From an uncultured Desulfobacterales bacterium (GTDB lineage: Bacteria > Desulfobacterota > Desulfobacteria > Desulfobacterales > JAFDCJ01), in contig CALZJV010000105.1 in the NCBI GenBank assembly GCA_945787595.1, positions 1-28,491 of the forward strand: a stretch of 28,491 nt of DNA, read 5' to 3'. Below are positions 16,999 to 25,825 of this stretch, piece after piece; position 1 is the stretch's first letter; each line of letters opens with the position of its first letter. The notes below the pieces were generated by a model, which saw nothing but the letters and a program-made list of their open reading frames with translations, did not search any database and was not told the DNA's origin. The position numbers and the translations under genes were made by a program.

Positions 16999-17152
16999 TT
17001 ATTTTCACCTCTCCACACGGAAGCAGGGATTCCGCTGGTTGCTTCAAAGTATTTTTTTGTTTGCTGTCAGCCGGCAAACAATTCACCGTATCGGGACCAA
17101 GAGTTTGAGTTTAAACACCGGTGATGAAGCAGTCTTAATATAAGCTGACAAA

Positions 17153-17422
17153 TTATTCCTTTTTTTCTGAATGGGCGGTGAGAAATTTATCTTTGCATTG
17201 GCTACTACAAAAATAAAGGTCTTTTCCGCCAAAGTTTAAATGCACTCCATTCCTTTTGGGAAAATAAGCCTCGCAAAAAGGATCCTTTATCATGACATCA
17301 TCAATTTCTGCGGCGGTCTCACGCGAAACCGATCTTGATGAAGATGCGGCTGGAAACATCCAGGACTTGACCGAGCGATAAAGCACGTATCCGACTACAA
17401 ATAAAATGATAAACTTGATCAT
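17153..17422 (-). CDS. Small membrane-anchored TRASH/YHS-like cysteine protein
   Basis: The 89-residue protein has one N-terminal membrane helix (MIKFIILFVVGYVLYRSV) and, after a serine-rich linker, a small cysteine module: DPFC at 47-50, then YFCSSQC with C72 and C76. This spacing and the phrase GKDLYFCSSQCKDKF resemble TRASH/YHS or PP0621-like metal-binding modules. A role in metal binding near the membrane is possible, but the function is unknown. Its ATG overlaps the folK stop codon in an ATGA arrangement, so translation is probably coupled. Confidence 0.78.
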   Translation of the reverse strand: MIKFIILFVVGYVLYRSVKSWMFPAASSSRSVSRETAAEIDDVMIKDPFCEAYFPKRNGVHLNFGGKDLYFCSSQCKDKFLTAHSEKKE

Positions 17423-17937
17423 TTATACTCAGTTATCCTTTGATCCTTTGCATCAATGTCTTCCAATAAGGACTGCATGGTCCGGTGAAAAACAGGATGT
17501 TTGATGCTGGGATCTATATCACAAATAGGCCTTAATACAAAGCGTCTTTTATGCATTCTGGCATGGGGAATCACCAGTTTGGGCGTGTCAACTACCATCG
17601 CATCAAATAATATGATATCCAGATCTAGCACTCTTGGTCCAAACCGAACAGCATTTCTGGTGCGGCCGGCGTCCCCCTCAATTGATTTGAGTGTATCCAA
17701 TAAAGAGAAGGGGTCAAGGGTGGTCACAATTTTTACAACATAATTCACAAACCAATCCTGATCCCTATAATCAACCGGCTCGGTTTGGTAGACAAGTGAA
17801 TTATCGATCAAGCGGCATTTACCACAGCACGTTAGGGCAGTAATACCCTTGCGGCAGTTTTCAAGCTTGCGGCCCAGATTCGAGCCAACGCTGATATAGG
17901 CAGTGTGTAAGTCCAGCGGATTATGGTTTCCAGGCAT
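17419..17937 (-). CDS. folK: 6-hydroxymethyl-7,8-dihydropterin pyrophosphokinase
   Basis: FolK (HPPK) transfers pyrophosphate from ATP to 6-hydroxymethyl-dihydropterin in folate synthesis. Marks of the family are YISVGSNLG near the N terminus, YQTEPV at 50-55, and RFGPRVLDLDIILF at 98-111, which carries the magnesium-binding aspartates D105 and D107. I prefer the ATG at 17937, giving 172 residues and a 17-base overlap with dapF. The frame extends to 17982 but would then add 15 residues overlapping dapF without family support. No clear ribosome site is visible, so translation may be coupled to dapF. Confidence 0.92.
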   Translation of the reverse strand: MPGNHNPLDLHTAYISVGSNLGRKLENCRKGITALTCCGKCRLIDNSLVYQTEPVDYRDQDWFVNYVVKIVTTLDPFSLLDTLKSIEGDAGRTRNAVRFGPRVLDLDIILFDAMVVDTPKLVIPHARMHKRRFVLRPICDIDPSIKHPVFHRTMQSLLEDIDAKDQRITEYK

Positions 17938-18748
17938 CTTCAGACAGTTGGGCGGAATAAATAATGCGCGCGTCACCTTCAAGGTATATATCGTTGAAAA
18001 CGCTGCCGTCTTTCTTAAAATAAACGGACAAAGATTCTCCGCTTCGCGTCAATAGAGTGATGGGAGATTGCCAGTTCGCTTTGCAGGAGGTGATAAGCGC
18101 CGCGGCGATCGAACCGGTTCCACACGCAAGGGTTTCATTTTCGACCCCTCGCTCGTATGTTCGAATAGCCAGATGTCCTTGCTCTTGTTGACAGATAAAG
18201 TTAACATTCGTGCCGGCCGGTGCAAAGGCCTCATGCAACCGTATTTCTCTTCCAAAATCGAAAACATTGATGTCTTCAATGCTCTCGTTCATCACCACCA
18301 CATGGGGCACACCGGTATTGACACTGCAAACCTTCACGGGGCCGTTTTTCAGCTCGATGCTGAAATCCAGGCGAAGTTCGACGGGGTCCGGCATTTTGAC
18401 CTTCGCTCGGTTATCTTTTACCTGCCCTCTGACAACACCGGCTTCAGTTTCGAAGGACAAGTTTTGCCCGGCGATCCCGTTTACATAGGCAAATCGGGCG
18501 GCACAGCGAGCGCCGTTCCCGCACATTTCAGCTTTGCTTCCGTCCGAATTAAAAAACCGCCATTTAAAATCGGCCTTATCCGAGGATTCAATCAGAATAA
18601 AACCGTCGGCTCCCACAGACATTTTGCGGCGACAAATCCGGTTAATAAAGCCGGGTAAATAGTCATCTTTGACGACCTTCTCCCGATTGTCCACAATGAT
18701 AAAATCATTGCCGCTTCCACTCATCTTAATAAACGTAATGGGTTCCAT
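17921..18748 (-). CDS. dapF: Diaminopimelate epimerase
   Basis: DapF interconverts LL- and meso-diaminopimelate for lysine and peptidoglycan synthesis without a cofactor, using two cysteines. Both are present: C76 in MCGNGARC and C209 in ACGTGS. Other conserved segments are MSGSGNDF at 9-16, VGADG at 45-49, NTGVPH at 144-149 and AGTNVNF. The 275 residues match the family length. It forms a run with folK downstream. The upstream lysA makes lysine from its product, but 390 bases of repeat-rich DNA lie between, so dapF may have its own promoter. Confidence 0.96.
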   Translation of the reverse strand: MEPITFIKMSGSGNDFIIVDNREKVVKDDYLPGFINRICRRKMSVGADGFILIESSDKADFKWRFFNSDGSKAEMCGNGARCAARFAYVNGIAGQNLSFETEAGVVRGQVKDNRAKVKMPDPVELRLDFSIELKNGPVKVCSVNTGVPHVVVMNESIEDINVFDFGREIRLHEAFAPAGTNVNFICQQEQGHLAIRTYERGVENETLACGTGSIAAALITSCKANWQSPITLLTRSGESLSVYFKKDGSVFNDIYLEGDARIIYSAQLSEDAWKP

Positions 18749-18975
18749 AATTAATTGAATATTGTCAAATGAATATTGAATATTTAAGGTCCGCCTCCGC
18801 GGATCAATTATAAAAAAACATCAACAAACCCCTTGCGGCAAGTCACGGGGTATCATCTAAATAAAATTATCGCAGCAAGCTGCGCGGAACTAGACCCCAA
18901 CCCGGACAAGCCGGAATTGAATATTGACGATTGAAGATTGAAGATTTGTTGTATCGCTTCCCTCTGTCTTTTCAA

Positions 18976-19007
18976 TTTAAATCGATAGCATTCCTAAAAT
19001 ATTTAAT
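18976..19007. repeat. Dispersed repeat, copy 1 (ATCGATAGCATTCC type)
   Basis: This 32-base segment matches 26776-26807 in the same orientation. The core AAATCGATAGCATTCC is identical over 16 bases, and the following ATTTAAT/ACTTAAT part is similar. Confidence 0.6.
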
Positions 19008-19100
19008 CTGGCTATGGCATAAATCATGCGCAAACATGATGTGATTTCAATAAATAGGTACTAATAGAGATTAAATTGACGGAGCGAAGCGACATCCATA

Positions 19101-19128
19101 AATATTCATTCGTCAATATTCATTCGTC
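19101..19128. repeat. Exact 14-base tandem repeat, two copies
   Basis: AATATTCATTCGTC occurs twice without a gap at 19101-19114 and 19115-19128. Its complement resembles the GAATATTGACGA phrase at 18918-18930. Confidence 0.75.
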
Positions 19129-19136
19129 AATTCCAG

Positions 19137-20396
19137 TCATGCCTCAAAAAAGGGTGGTAACGACTCTCCTCTGACTAAATCCTCATAGTTTTCACGGGCC
19201 TTTATAACGTGGAACCGGTGGTCTTTTACCATGACTTCGGCCACCCGGGGCCGCGAACAGTAGTTGGACGACATGACATAGCCGTAGGCGCCTGCACTCA
19301 TGACTGCCAACAGGTCACCACTTTCCACATCACAAATGCTACGATCGACTGCCAAAAAGTCACTGCTTTCACAAATCGGTCCGACAACATCGGCAACAAT
19401 TAGGTTTTTTTTCGAATTTACTACCGGTTCAATGGCATGAAATGCATTGTAGAGCGTTGGCCGCAGCAAGTCGTTCATGCCGGCATCAACAATCACAAAA
19501 TTTTTCACCTCGCCTGATTTACGGTAAAGCACTTTTGTTATCATAATTCCAGCATTGCCGACCAATACCCGGCCAGGCTCCAAAATTAGCTGCAGATCCA
19601 TACCCTTGAGCTGCTGGGTGATCATTCCGGCGTATTCTCTGAGCGGCGGTGGCGTTTCATCGGCGTAGGTTATGCCAAGCCCGCCGCCCATGTCCAGATA
19701 CTTTATGTCGGTGCCCATCTGTTTCAAGTCATTTATCAGGGTTTTGAGACTTATTAGAGCTGCTTCAAACGGCTTGGTGTCGGTAATCTGCGAGCCGATG
19801 TGACAATCAATTCCAACGACATCCACATGATCGAGACTGCCGGCCATCCGGTAACTTTCAATAGCCGCTTCTGTATTGATGCCGAATTTGTTTTTTTTCA
19901 AACCGGTTGAAATATACGGATGGGTTTTCGGATCAACATTAGGATTGACTCGAATGGCCACCGGCGCTCGCTTTTTTAACTCTGCGGCCCTGCGATTGAT
20001 CAACTCGAGCTCGACGTGAGATTCGACATTGAACATCAAGATACCGGTTTCAAGGGCATAGTCGATTTCATCGACACGCTTTCCCACACCGGAATAAACG
20101 ATACGGTCCGGAGAAAAACCGGCCTTGAGTCCCCGGTATAGCTCCCCACCGGATACAATATCCAGGCCGCAGCCCACATCGGCAAATATCTTCAACACTG
20201 CAAGGTTTGTATTTGCTTTCGCCGAAAAACAGATCAGCTTCGGCACATCTTCAAAAGCGGCATTAAATACTTGAAAATGACGTGTCAAGGTTGCATAGCT
20301 GTATAAATAAAAGGGTGTTCCGATCTTTGCGGAAATTTCCTGAATCGAAACATCTTCACAACATAATATATTGTCACGGTATTTGAAATGGTGCAT
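19137..20396 (-). CDS. lysA: Diaminopimelate decarboxylase
   Basis: LysA is a PLP-dependent alanine-racemase-fold enzyme that decarboxylates meso-diaminopimelate to lysine. The 419 residues include the PLP lysine K60 in CFSAKANTN, HIGSQI, the glycine loop GGGLGITY, the phosphate-binding EPGRVLVGNAG, and the C-terminal GPICESSDFLA carrying the active-site cysteine. AGGTGA lies just before the ATG at 20396. The lipoprotein gene ends 31 bases upstream, so argH, the lipoprotein and lysA are probably one unit. Confidence 0.96.
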   Translation of the reverse strand: MHHFKYRDNILCCEDVSIQEISAKIGTPFYLYSYATLTRHFQVFNAAFEDVPKLICFSAKANTNLAVLKIFADVGCGLDIVSGGELYRGLKAGFSPDRIVYSGVGKRVDEIDYALETGILMFNVESHVELELINRRAAELKKRAPVAIRVNPNVDPKTHPYISTGLKKNKFGINTEAAIESYRMAGSLDHVDVVGIDCHIGSQITDTKPFEAALISLKTLINDLKQMGTDIKYLDMGGGLGITYADETPPPLREYAGMITQQLKGMDLQLILEPGRVLVGNAGIMITKVLYRKSGEVKNFVIVDAGMNDLLRPTLYNAFHAIEPVVNSKKNLIVADVVGPICESSDFLAVDRSICDVESGDLLAVMSAGAYGYVMSSNYCSRPRVAEVMVKDHRFHVIKARENYEDLVRGESLPPFFEA

Positions 20397-20427
20397 ATTT
20401 CACCTGTTAAAGTTTTAGGACTTAGCT

Positions 20428-20901
20428 TTAATACGTAAAATTAATCAAGTTGGAATCTTGACCTGCAACACCGTCGGCATTGTGGGCGTTGACTTTATAA
20501 ATGTATCGATAACCGGGTTCAATTGGTTGCGAAAAAACCACCGATGGCTCAGGTTTTCCGGGAACACCGCCTCGGACCAATACATCTCCGATTTTCAGGA
20601 ATTGAATCGGGCAATTTGGGCAATCGGTTTCGATCGATGATTGCTTGGACTGGAAAATATAAAACCCGGTTACCGGGGATTTGGCTTTATCACTTGTTTT
20701 GGGAATTGTCCAACTCAGCCAAATCGTACTCTCACTGATTCGGTAATCCATATCTATCACCTTCGGCGGTCTGTTCCCGCTGGGCGGATTCGGCATGGCT
20801 TTTTTACCGCACCCTGCTAACATCAATGCAGATGTCATCCAGGTTGAGAAACCTAGGGTGAGCAGGACCAGAACGCATACGTTCGTGATGGCTCTCTTCA
20901 T
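20428..20901 (-). CDS. Lipoprotein with LptM-like N terminus and fibronectin III-like domain
   Basis: The ATG at 20901 follows GGGAG by ten bases and gives 157 residues; a TTG at 20919 would add six. A signal peptide of about 30 residues ends in the lipobox LAGC with C31 as lipid site, followed by GKKAMPNPPS, which resembles the GCGxKGP start of LptM-type lipoproteins. The rest, from about residue 45, alternates strands and contains SESTIWLSWTIP and YRYIYKVNAHNADG, typical of a fibronectin type III fold. A CPNC pair lies in the middle. In E. coli lptM is also next to dapF. Whether this protein helps LptD folding is inference from that position. Confidence 0.82.
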   Translation of the reverse strand: MKRAITNVCVLVLLTLGFSTWMTSALMLAGCGKKAMPNPPSGNRPPKVIDMDYRISESTIWLSWTIPKTSDKAKSPVTGFYIFQSKQSSIETDCPNCPIQFLKIGDVLVRGGVPGKPEPSVVFSQPIEPGYRYIYKVNAHNADGVAGQDSNLINFTY

Positions 20902-21001
20902 CAAACTGCAGACTCCCAAGACTTACTATTAGAATACGTTCTGCCGTTAACCATCTATCCGGTGTGATTGCGCCAATCTGAATCCCTCCTTCCGTCGACC
21001 T

Positions 21002-22411
21002 TTACTTACTGCCACCTGGTAGATAGTCCTTTTTTTGATCCAGCTGTTTTTCTGCTCCTGTAATGGCTCTGGCGACCATCTTGCCTCCTGTGCCTCCATA
21101 GGATGTGCGCTGTTCTATCATTTGCCTGGGCGTCAGGCAGGAAAATATATCCTGCCGTATAAGCGCAGAAAATGATTGCAACTGCTCCAGGGTAAGTTCA
21201 TGGAGTTCTTTTTTCTTCTCCAGCGCAAAACTGACCGCTTCTCCCGCCAGGCGGTGGGCTTCTCGAAACGGCACACCCCGATTGGCAAGATAATCGGCCA
21301 AATCGGTTGCATTCAGAAAACCGCTGGATGCAGCGCGCTGCATATTCTCTTTATTAAACTTAATCTCTGGTAACATATCGGTATAAATTTCAACACAGGC
21401 CGCTAACGTGTCCACCGCAGAAAATAGAGGCGCTTTGTCCTCCTGCATGTCACGATTATAGGCCAATGGCAGGGACTTCATCATGGTCAACAGGGTTGTC
21501 AAGCTGCCGATGACAGTGCCGGTTTTTCCCCTCACAAGCTCCGGAACATCCGGGTTTTTCTTCTGCGGCATAATACTGCTGCCGGTTGCAAATGAATCCG
21601 GCAATTCTATAAAGTTGAATTCAAAGGTGGACCACAAAATCAACTCCTCCGACAGACGGCTGAAATGAACCATGCAGATTGCCGCAGTCGACAAAAATTC
21701 AATGATAAAATCCCTGTCAGAAACGGCGTCGATACTGTTAGCGGAAATTGCATCAAATCCAAGCAGTTTCGCCGTTAATTTCCGATCGATGGGATAGGTT
21801 GTACCGGCAAGCGCAGCACACCCCAGCGGCATGACGTTTGTTCGTTGTAGACAATTCTCCAGTCGCTCTAAATCTCTTGAAAACATTTCAAAATAGGCCA
21901 TTAGATGGTGAGACAGAAGAATCGGCTGGGCTCTTTGCATATGGGTGTAGCCCGGTAAAATCGTGTCAAGATGGTTCCTGGCCAATGCCACGATCACCTT
22001 TTGCAGCTTGTAAAGCAAATGGATGATACGGCAGGTCTCATCCCTTAGATACATCCTTACATCGAGTGCGATCTGGTCGTTGCGGCTTCTGGCAGTATGA
22101 AGTTTTTGAGCAACCGGACCCGCTATTTCAACTAGCCGGGATTCAATGTGCATATGGATATCTTCAAGGCTGTCACTAAATTGAAACCGGTCTGTCTCAA
22201 TCTCATTCTTGATTATTTCAAGACCGCGGATCAATTCCAAGGCTTCGTCATCGCTTATTATCCTAGTTTTTGCCAGCATTTTGCAGTGCGCAATACTGCC
22301 CTGGATATCATAGGCATAAAGCCGCCGGTCTACCTGGATTGAAGACGTAAATGCTTCAACGATTCGCGCCGTTTTTGCTGAAAATCTGCCCTGCCAGAGT
22401 TTTTCGGACAT
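21002..22411 (-). CDS. argH: Argininosuccinate lyase
   Basis: ArgH splits argininosuccinate into arginine and fumarate, the last step of arginine synthesis, as a cytoplasmic tetramer. The signature GSSIMPQKKNP at 277-287, with the catalytic serine, is intact, as are HTARSRNDQ at 105-113 and GYTHMQRAQP with H157. The 469 residues are normal. The broken argD lies 60 bases upstream and the lipoprotein gene about 100 bases downstream. argF and argG, which often stand between argD and argH, are not here. Confidence 0.96.
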   Translation of the reverse strand: MSEKLWQGRFSAKTARIVEAFTSSIQVDRRLYAYDIQGSIAHCKMLAKTRIISDDEALELIRGLEIIKNEIETDRFQFSDSLEDIHMHIESRLVEIAGPVAQKLHTARSRNDQIALDVRMYLRDETCRIIHLLYKLQKVIVALARNHLDTILPGYTHMQRAQPILLSHHLMAYFEMFSRDLERLENCLQRTNVMPLGCAALAGTTYPIDRKLTAKLLGFDAISANSIDAVSDRDFIIEFLSTAAICMVHFSRLSEELILWSTFEFNFIELPDSFATGSSIMPQKKNPDVPELVRGKTGTVIGSLTTLLTMMKSLPLAYNRDMQEDKAPLFSAVDTLAACVEIYTDMLPEIKFNKENMQRAASSGFLNATDLADYLANRGVPFREAHRLAGEAVSFALEKKKELHELTLEQLQSFSALIRQDIFSCLTPRQMIEQRTSYGGTGGKMVARAITGAEKQLDQKKDYLPGGSK

Positions 22412-22472
22412 TGTTCACCCGGAGTTTTTAAAATAGAGAAGTTCGTTCTACTTTGTCATATTTACCTTTGTT

Positions 22473-22757
22473 TCAGTCCTTCGCTATAAGAGACTGATAT
22501 TCGGTAAGTAATTCATCCAGACAATCGATCAAGGCGTCGATTTCTTCTTTCTTTATAATAAGCGGGGGAATGAAGCGTAAAATATTTTCCTGGATGCAGT
22601 TAATTAAAAAACCCCTTCGCATGCACTGGGTGACCAGGGTCTCACCGTTGAAGTTCAGCTTCATTCCGAGCAGCAAGCCAAGGCCTCTGACATCGACAAT
22701 GGCGGGATGTCGTTTTTTTAAATCCAAAAGCTTTTCTCTGAAATACTCACCGGTTAA
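22473..22757 (-). pseudogene. argD: argD 3' fragment (out of frame with the 5' part)
   Basis: This piece encodes the C-terminal small domain of acetylornithine aminotransferase, from LTGEYFREKLLDLKKRHP to the end, including VRGLGLLLGMKL and LRFIPPLII. It is in the +1 frame relative to the 5' fragment. The open frame continues upstream to 22835, but those residues are the shadow of the 5' fragment and have no meaning. About 95 residues are genuine. Confidence 0.82.
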
Positions 22758-23613
22758 TCGGCGTGCCGCCGAACGTTGACGCGTGGGCGCCGGGTCCAAA
22801 CGCTGAGGCCACTCGTTCCTTGGCCAACATAGCACCGATGGGCAGTCCGTTCGCCAGTGCTTTGGCTAGTGTCATGATATCAGGCTCAACACCGTAATGC
22901 TCGTAGGCAAACAGCTTGCCGGTACGTCCCATTCCGGTTTGGATCTCATCAAATATTAGCAGTGTCCCGTTTTCATCGCAAATCCGGCGAACTGTCTTTA
23001 AATAATCGGATTCCGGACAACGTACCCCACCTTCACCCTGAATCGGTTCGATTAAGACCGCACAATGTTCCGGTCCTAGTTGAGCTCGTAACGCCTCGGT
23101 ATCGTTAAAGGGGACAAAGTCAAATCCTTCAAGAATGGGGGCAAATCCCTTTTTGATTTTTTCTTGACCGGTGGCGGAGAGCGTCGCCATTGTTCGGCCA
23201 TGAAATGATTGTTCCATGGCAATTATTCTGGAACGTTGATTTTCACCCCGATCTTTAAAAAATTTGCGGGATATCTTAATGGCCGCCTCATTTGCTTCCG
23301 CTCCGCTGTTGCAGAAAAAAACTCTGTCGGAAAAACTGTTTGCGACCAGCCAGCTGGCTAATTCAACTTGGGGTTTGGTATAGTAAAGATTGGATACATG
23401 CCATAAGGTTTGAGCCTGAGAAGATAGTGCTTCTGTTAACTTTGCATGTGAGTGGCCCAAATTGCACACGGCGATTCCGGCCACAAAATCCGTATAGCTT
23501 TGGCCATTGGTATCGTAAAGGGTGCTGCCAGATCCGTTTGAAAGAACCATGGGAAACCTTTTATAAGTTTTCGCGATTACCTGATCGGCTTGCGCCATAA
23601 TTTCTGCTGTCAT
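22747..23613 (-). pseudogene. argD: Acetylornithine aminotransferase, 5' fragment; gene broken by deletion and frameshift
   Basis: ArgD is a PLP aminotransferase of arginine (and often lysine) synthesis. This frame gives 288 residues with the expected motifs: NSGAEANEAAIK at 102-113, FHGRT at 137-141, EPIQGEGG at 189-196, FDEIQTGMGRTG at 221-232, and the PLP lysine K251 in TLAKALANG. It reaches STFGGTP at 279-285, then a stop follows three codons later. The family continues with about 24 residues (pattern PLACAAALA...) before GEYF, which is found in another frame from about 22757. A deletion of roughly 70-75 bases at 22755-22762 explains both the missing residues and the shift. The start ATG has GAGGGTAGGG upstream. 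The product is probably inactive unless the break is an assembly error. Confidence 0.88.
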
Positions 23614-23647
23614 TGCCCTACCCTCATCAATTTCATATCGTGATCCG

Positions 23648-25021
23648 TTATAAAATATAGCGGCTTAAATCCTCATTGTCCTTAATGTCTTTTAACCTGG
23701 CTTCTACGTAGGTCTGATCGATGACAATTCGCTTAATTTTCATATCCGGTGCGTCAAAAAGGATGTCTTCGAGTAAACGCTCCATAAGGGTGTGAAGCCG
23801 CCGCGCTCCGATATTTTCGGTGCGATCGTTCACTTCCTCTGCCATTCTGGCTATTTCCGAAACAGCATCATCTTCAAAGACAACATCCGTATCTTCGGTT
23901 CTCAAAAGGGCTATGTATTGGAGCAACAGCGCATTTCTGGGTTCGGTGAGAATCCGGATAAACTCCGATTTCCCTAAAGAATCCAGCTCAACGCGAATCG
24001 GAAATCTTCCCTGCAATTCCGGAATAAGATCCGCCGGTTTGACGGTATGAAACGCCCCGGAACCGATGAATAGGATATGATCTGTTTTAACCGGTCCGTA
24101 TTTGGTTGTGACGGTGCTGCCTTCCACTATGGGCAAAAGGTCTCTTTGCACGCCTTCCCTCGATACGTCGGGGCCGTGCGTACCGTTTTTGCCGGCAATC
24201 TTATCGATTTCGTCAAGGAAAATGATCCCCGATTGCTCTACCTTGGCAATGGCCTCTTTGACAACCATTTCCATATCCACTAGATCCTGGGCCTCTTCCT
24301 GGGCTAACATTTTCAGGGCTTCAGGCACCTTTACCCGGCGGCGTTTGGTACTTTTCGGCAGCATACCGCCGAGCATATCTTTGAAATTAATTCCCATTTC
24401 TTCCATGCCGACATTTGAAAAAATTTCCACCATCGGCATGCTCCGGTCGGTAACATCAAGATCCACATAGCGGTTGTCGAGTTTTCCCTTGCGCAACATG
24501 CTACGCAGTTTTTCTCTGGTTGAAGAAATTTCATCGCTGCCGGGCGTTACCAGTTCAAATTGAACCTCCTTGGATTCTTCACTTCTGGCGGGTGCTTGTG
24601 TGCCTGATTTGGGAAGCAAAAGATCAAGCATGCGTTCTTCAGCTATTCGCCAGGCTTTGTCCTGAACTTCCTCCTGAGCCCTGATTTTGCATATGTTTAA
24701 AGTGAGCTCGACAAGATCCCTCACCATGGATTCTACATCACGGCCGACATATCCGACCTCGGTAAACTTGGACGCTTCAACTTTGCTGAAGGGAGAATCG
24801 GTCAGCCTGGAAAGTCTGCGAGCGATTTCCGTCTTACCAACACCGGTGGGTCCGATCAAGATGATATTTTTTGGCGCGATTTCATCACGCAGTTCTTCTG
24901 GCACTTGCTGCCGGCGCCACCGGTTTCTTAATGCAACCGCAACCGAACGTTTGGCTTTATCCTGTCCGATGATATATTTATCTAACTCTTTTACAATCTC
25001 CGACGGTTTCAAATCACTCAT
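23648..25021 (-). CDS. hslU: ATP-dependent protease ATPase subunit HslU (ClpY)
   Basis: HslU is the AAA+ unfoldase ring that feeds proteins into the HslV peptidase. The 457 residues have Walker A at 57-64 (GPTGVGKT), the pore motif GYVGRDV at 90-96, Walker B near 266-271 (IIFLDE) and the sensor/R-finger segment with GRFPIRVEL. The C-terminal tail ends SRYIL, which docks into HslV. The I-domain (about 110-245) is present. It lies 34 bases before argD and about 210 bases after hslV, the gap between them holding repeat-like sequence. Confidence 0.97.
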   Translation of the reverse strand: MSDLKPSEIVKELDKYIIGQDKAKRSVAVALRNRWRRQQVPEELRDEIAPKNIILIGPTGVGKTEIARRLSRLTDSPFSKVEASKFTEVGYVGRDVESMVRDLVELTLNICKIRAQEEVQDKAWRIAEERMLDLLLPKSGTQAPARSEESKEVQFELVTPGSDEISSTREKLRSMLRKGKLDNRYVDLDVTDRSMPMVEIFSNVGMEEMGINFKDMLGGMLPKSTKRRRVKVPEALKMLAQEEAQDLVDMEMVVKEAIAKVEQSGIIFLDEIDKIAGKNGTHGPDVSREGVQRDLLPIVEGSTVTTKYGPVKTDHILFIGSGAFHTVKPADLIPELQGRFPIRVELDSLGKSEFIRILTEPRNALLLQYIALLRTEDTDVVFEDDAVSEIARMAEEVNDRTENIGARRLHTLMERLLEDILFDAPDMKIKRIVIDQTYVEARLKDIKDNEDLSRYIL

Positions 25022-25228
25022 AGGTGCTACCTTATCTATGGAATTATAATGAATCTATAAAATAATGATGATTGAACATTGAATACTTTTTCTAAAACCA
25101 GGCAATTAAATGATAAAATGCTTTAAATATTTAATAGACAATTTTCAATCCTCAATGCCTTCCATGGTTTCCCCGGTATATCGGGATTTTCATCTCCATC
25201 CAATCGGCTCACTCGTATGAAGGGTAAA
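25022..25228. repeat. Repeat-like gap between hslV and hslU
   Basis: The segment contains GATTGAACATTGAATAC near 25069-25085 and GATAAAATGC followed by AAATATTTAATAG near 25112-25137, similar to the repeats at 18914-19007. A small hairpin (CCCCGGTATATCGGG) lies near 25172-25187. hslV and hslU are usually closer together, so this may be a later insertion. Confidence 0.4.
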
Positions 25229-25759
25229 TTACATTTCTTCGATAGTGATGGTGTCATTGGTATAAATACAGATAGAGGCTGCAATTTTCATCGCTTCTTG
25301 TACAATGCCCCGGGCATCCAGGTCGGTATATTCGAGCAGTGCAGTCGCCGCCGCCTGAGCAGCAACGCCACCAGACCCGATAGCGACAATACCCTCATCA
25401 GGCTCAATTATATCGCCGTTGCCGGAGATCAGATAGATGCTATCCTCGTCGACAGCAATCATGATGGCCTCAAGCCGTCTCAAGTATTTATCTGTGCGCC
25501 AGTCCCGGGCCAGCTCCACCGCCGAACGGGTCAGATTACCGTTGTAACGCTCAAGCTTTTGTTCCAGCCGTTCGGACAGATTGAGGGCGTCAGCGGTAGC
25601 CCCTGCGAAACCGACAATGATTTTGTCGTTGTAAATACGTCTTACTTTTCTGGCATGATGTTTGACAACCGTGTTGTTTAAAGTAACCTGACCATCACCG
25701 GCGACTGCTACTTTTTCCTTGCGTCTAACAGCTAGTATCGTTGTACCATGAAAATTCAT
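25229..25759 (-). CDS. hslV: ATP-dependent protease peptidase subunit HslV (ClpQ)
   Basis: HslV is the Ntn-type threonine peptidase that forms a double hexamer with HslU. The chosen ATG at 25759 follows GGAG by ten bases and gives 176 residues starting [11 protein letters not shown]; the threonine after Gly5 is the expected nucleophile once the short leader is removed. A longer frame from 25816 adds 19 residues outside the family. The segments [33 protein letters not shown] and NDTITIEEM are typical. xerC lies 66 bases upstream. Confidence 0.96.
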   Translation of the reverse strand: MNFHGTTILAVRRKEKVAVAGDGQVTLNNTVVKHHARKVRRIYNDKIIVGFAGATADALNLSERLEQKLERYNGNLTRSAVELARDWRTDKYLRRLEAIMIAVDEDSIYLISGNGDIIEPDEGIVAIGSGGVAAQAAATALLEYTDLDARGIVQEAMKIAASICIYTNDTITIEEM

Positions 25760-25825
25760 TTCAAACCGGACTCCTTTGATTTGAATCTTGTTTTTGTCAA
25801 AGTTGGGCCCCATCACTTCCGCTAA

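Larger units (their letters stand above)
18749..19136. repeat. Repeat-rich gap between lysA and dapF
   Basis: The 388 bases contain no gene. They hold copies of a GAATATTGAA-type phrase at 18754-18784 and 18914-18946, small palindromes such as CGCAGC-AA-GCTGCG near 18870-18885 and TCCGC/GCGGA near 18791-18804, one copy of the ATCGATAGCATTCC repeat (18976-19007), and an exact tandem repeat at 19101-19128. The mixture looks like nested, decayed intergenic repeat units. Confidence 0.6.

Noticed and set aside
18068..18658. 196-residue plus-strand frame opposite dapF
   Set aside because: Lies entirely across dapF, whose catalytic motifs are complete; the frame shows no protein features.
19101..19128. 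Tandem repeat as a possible CRISPR remnant
   Set aside because: Two direct copies without spacers and no cas genes; a simple duplication.
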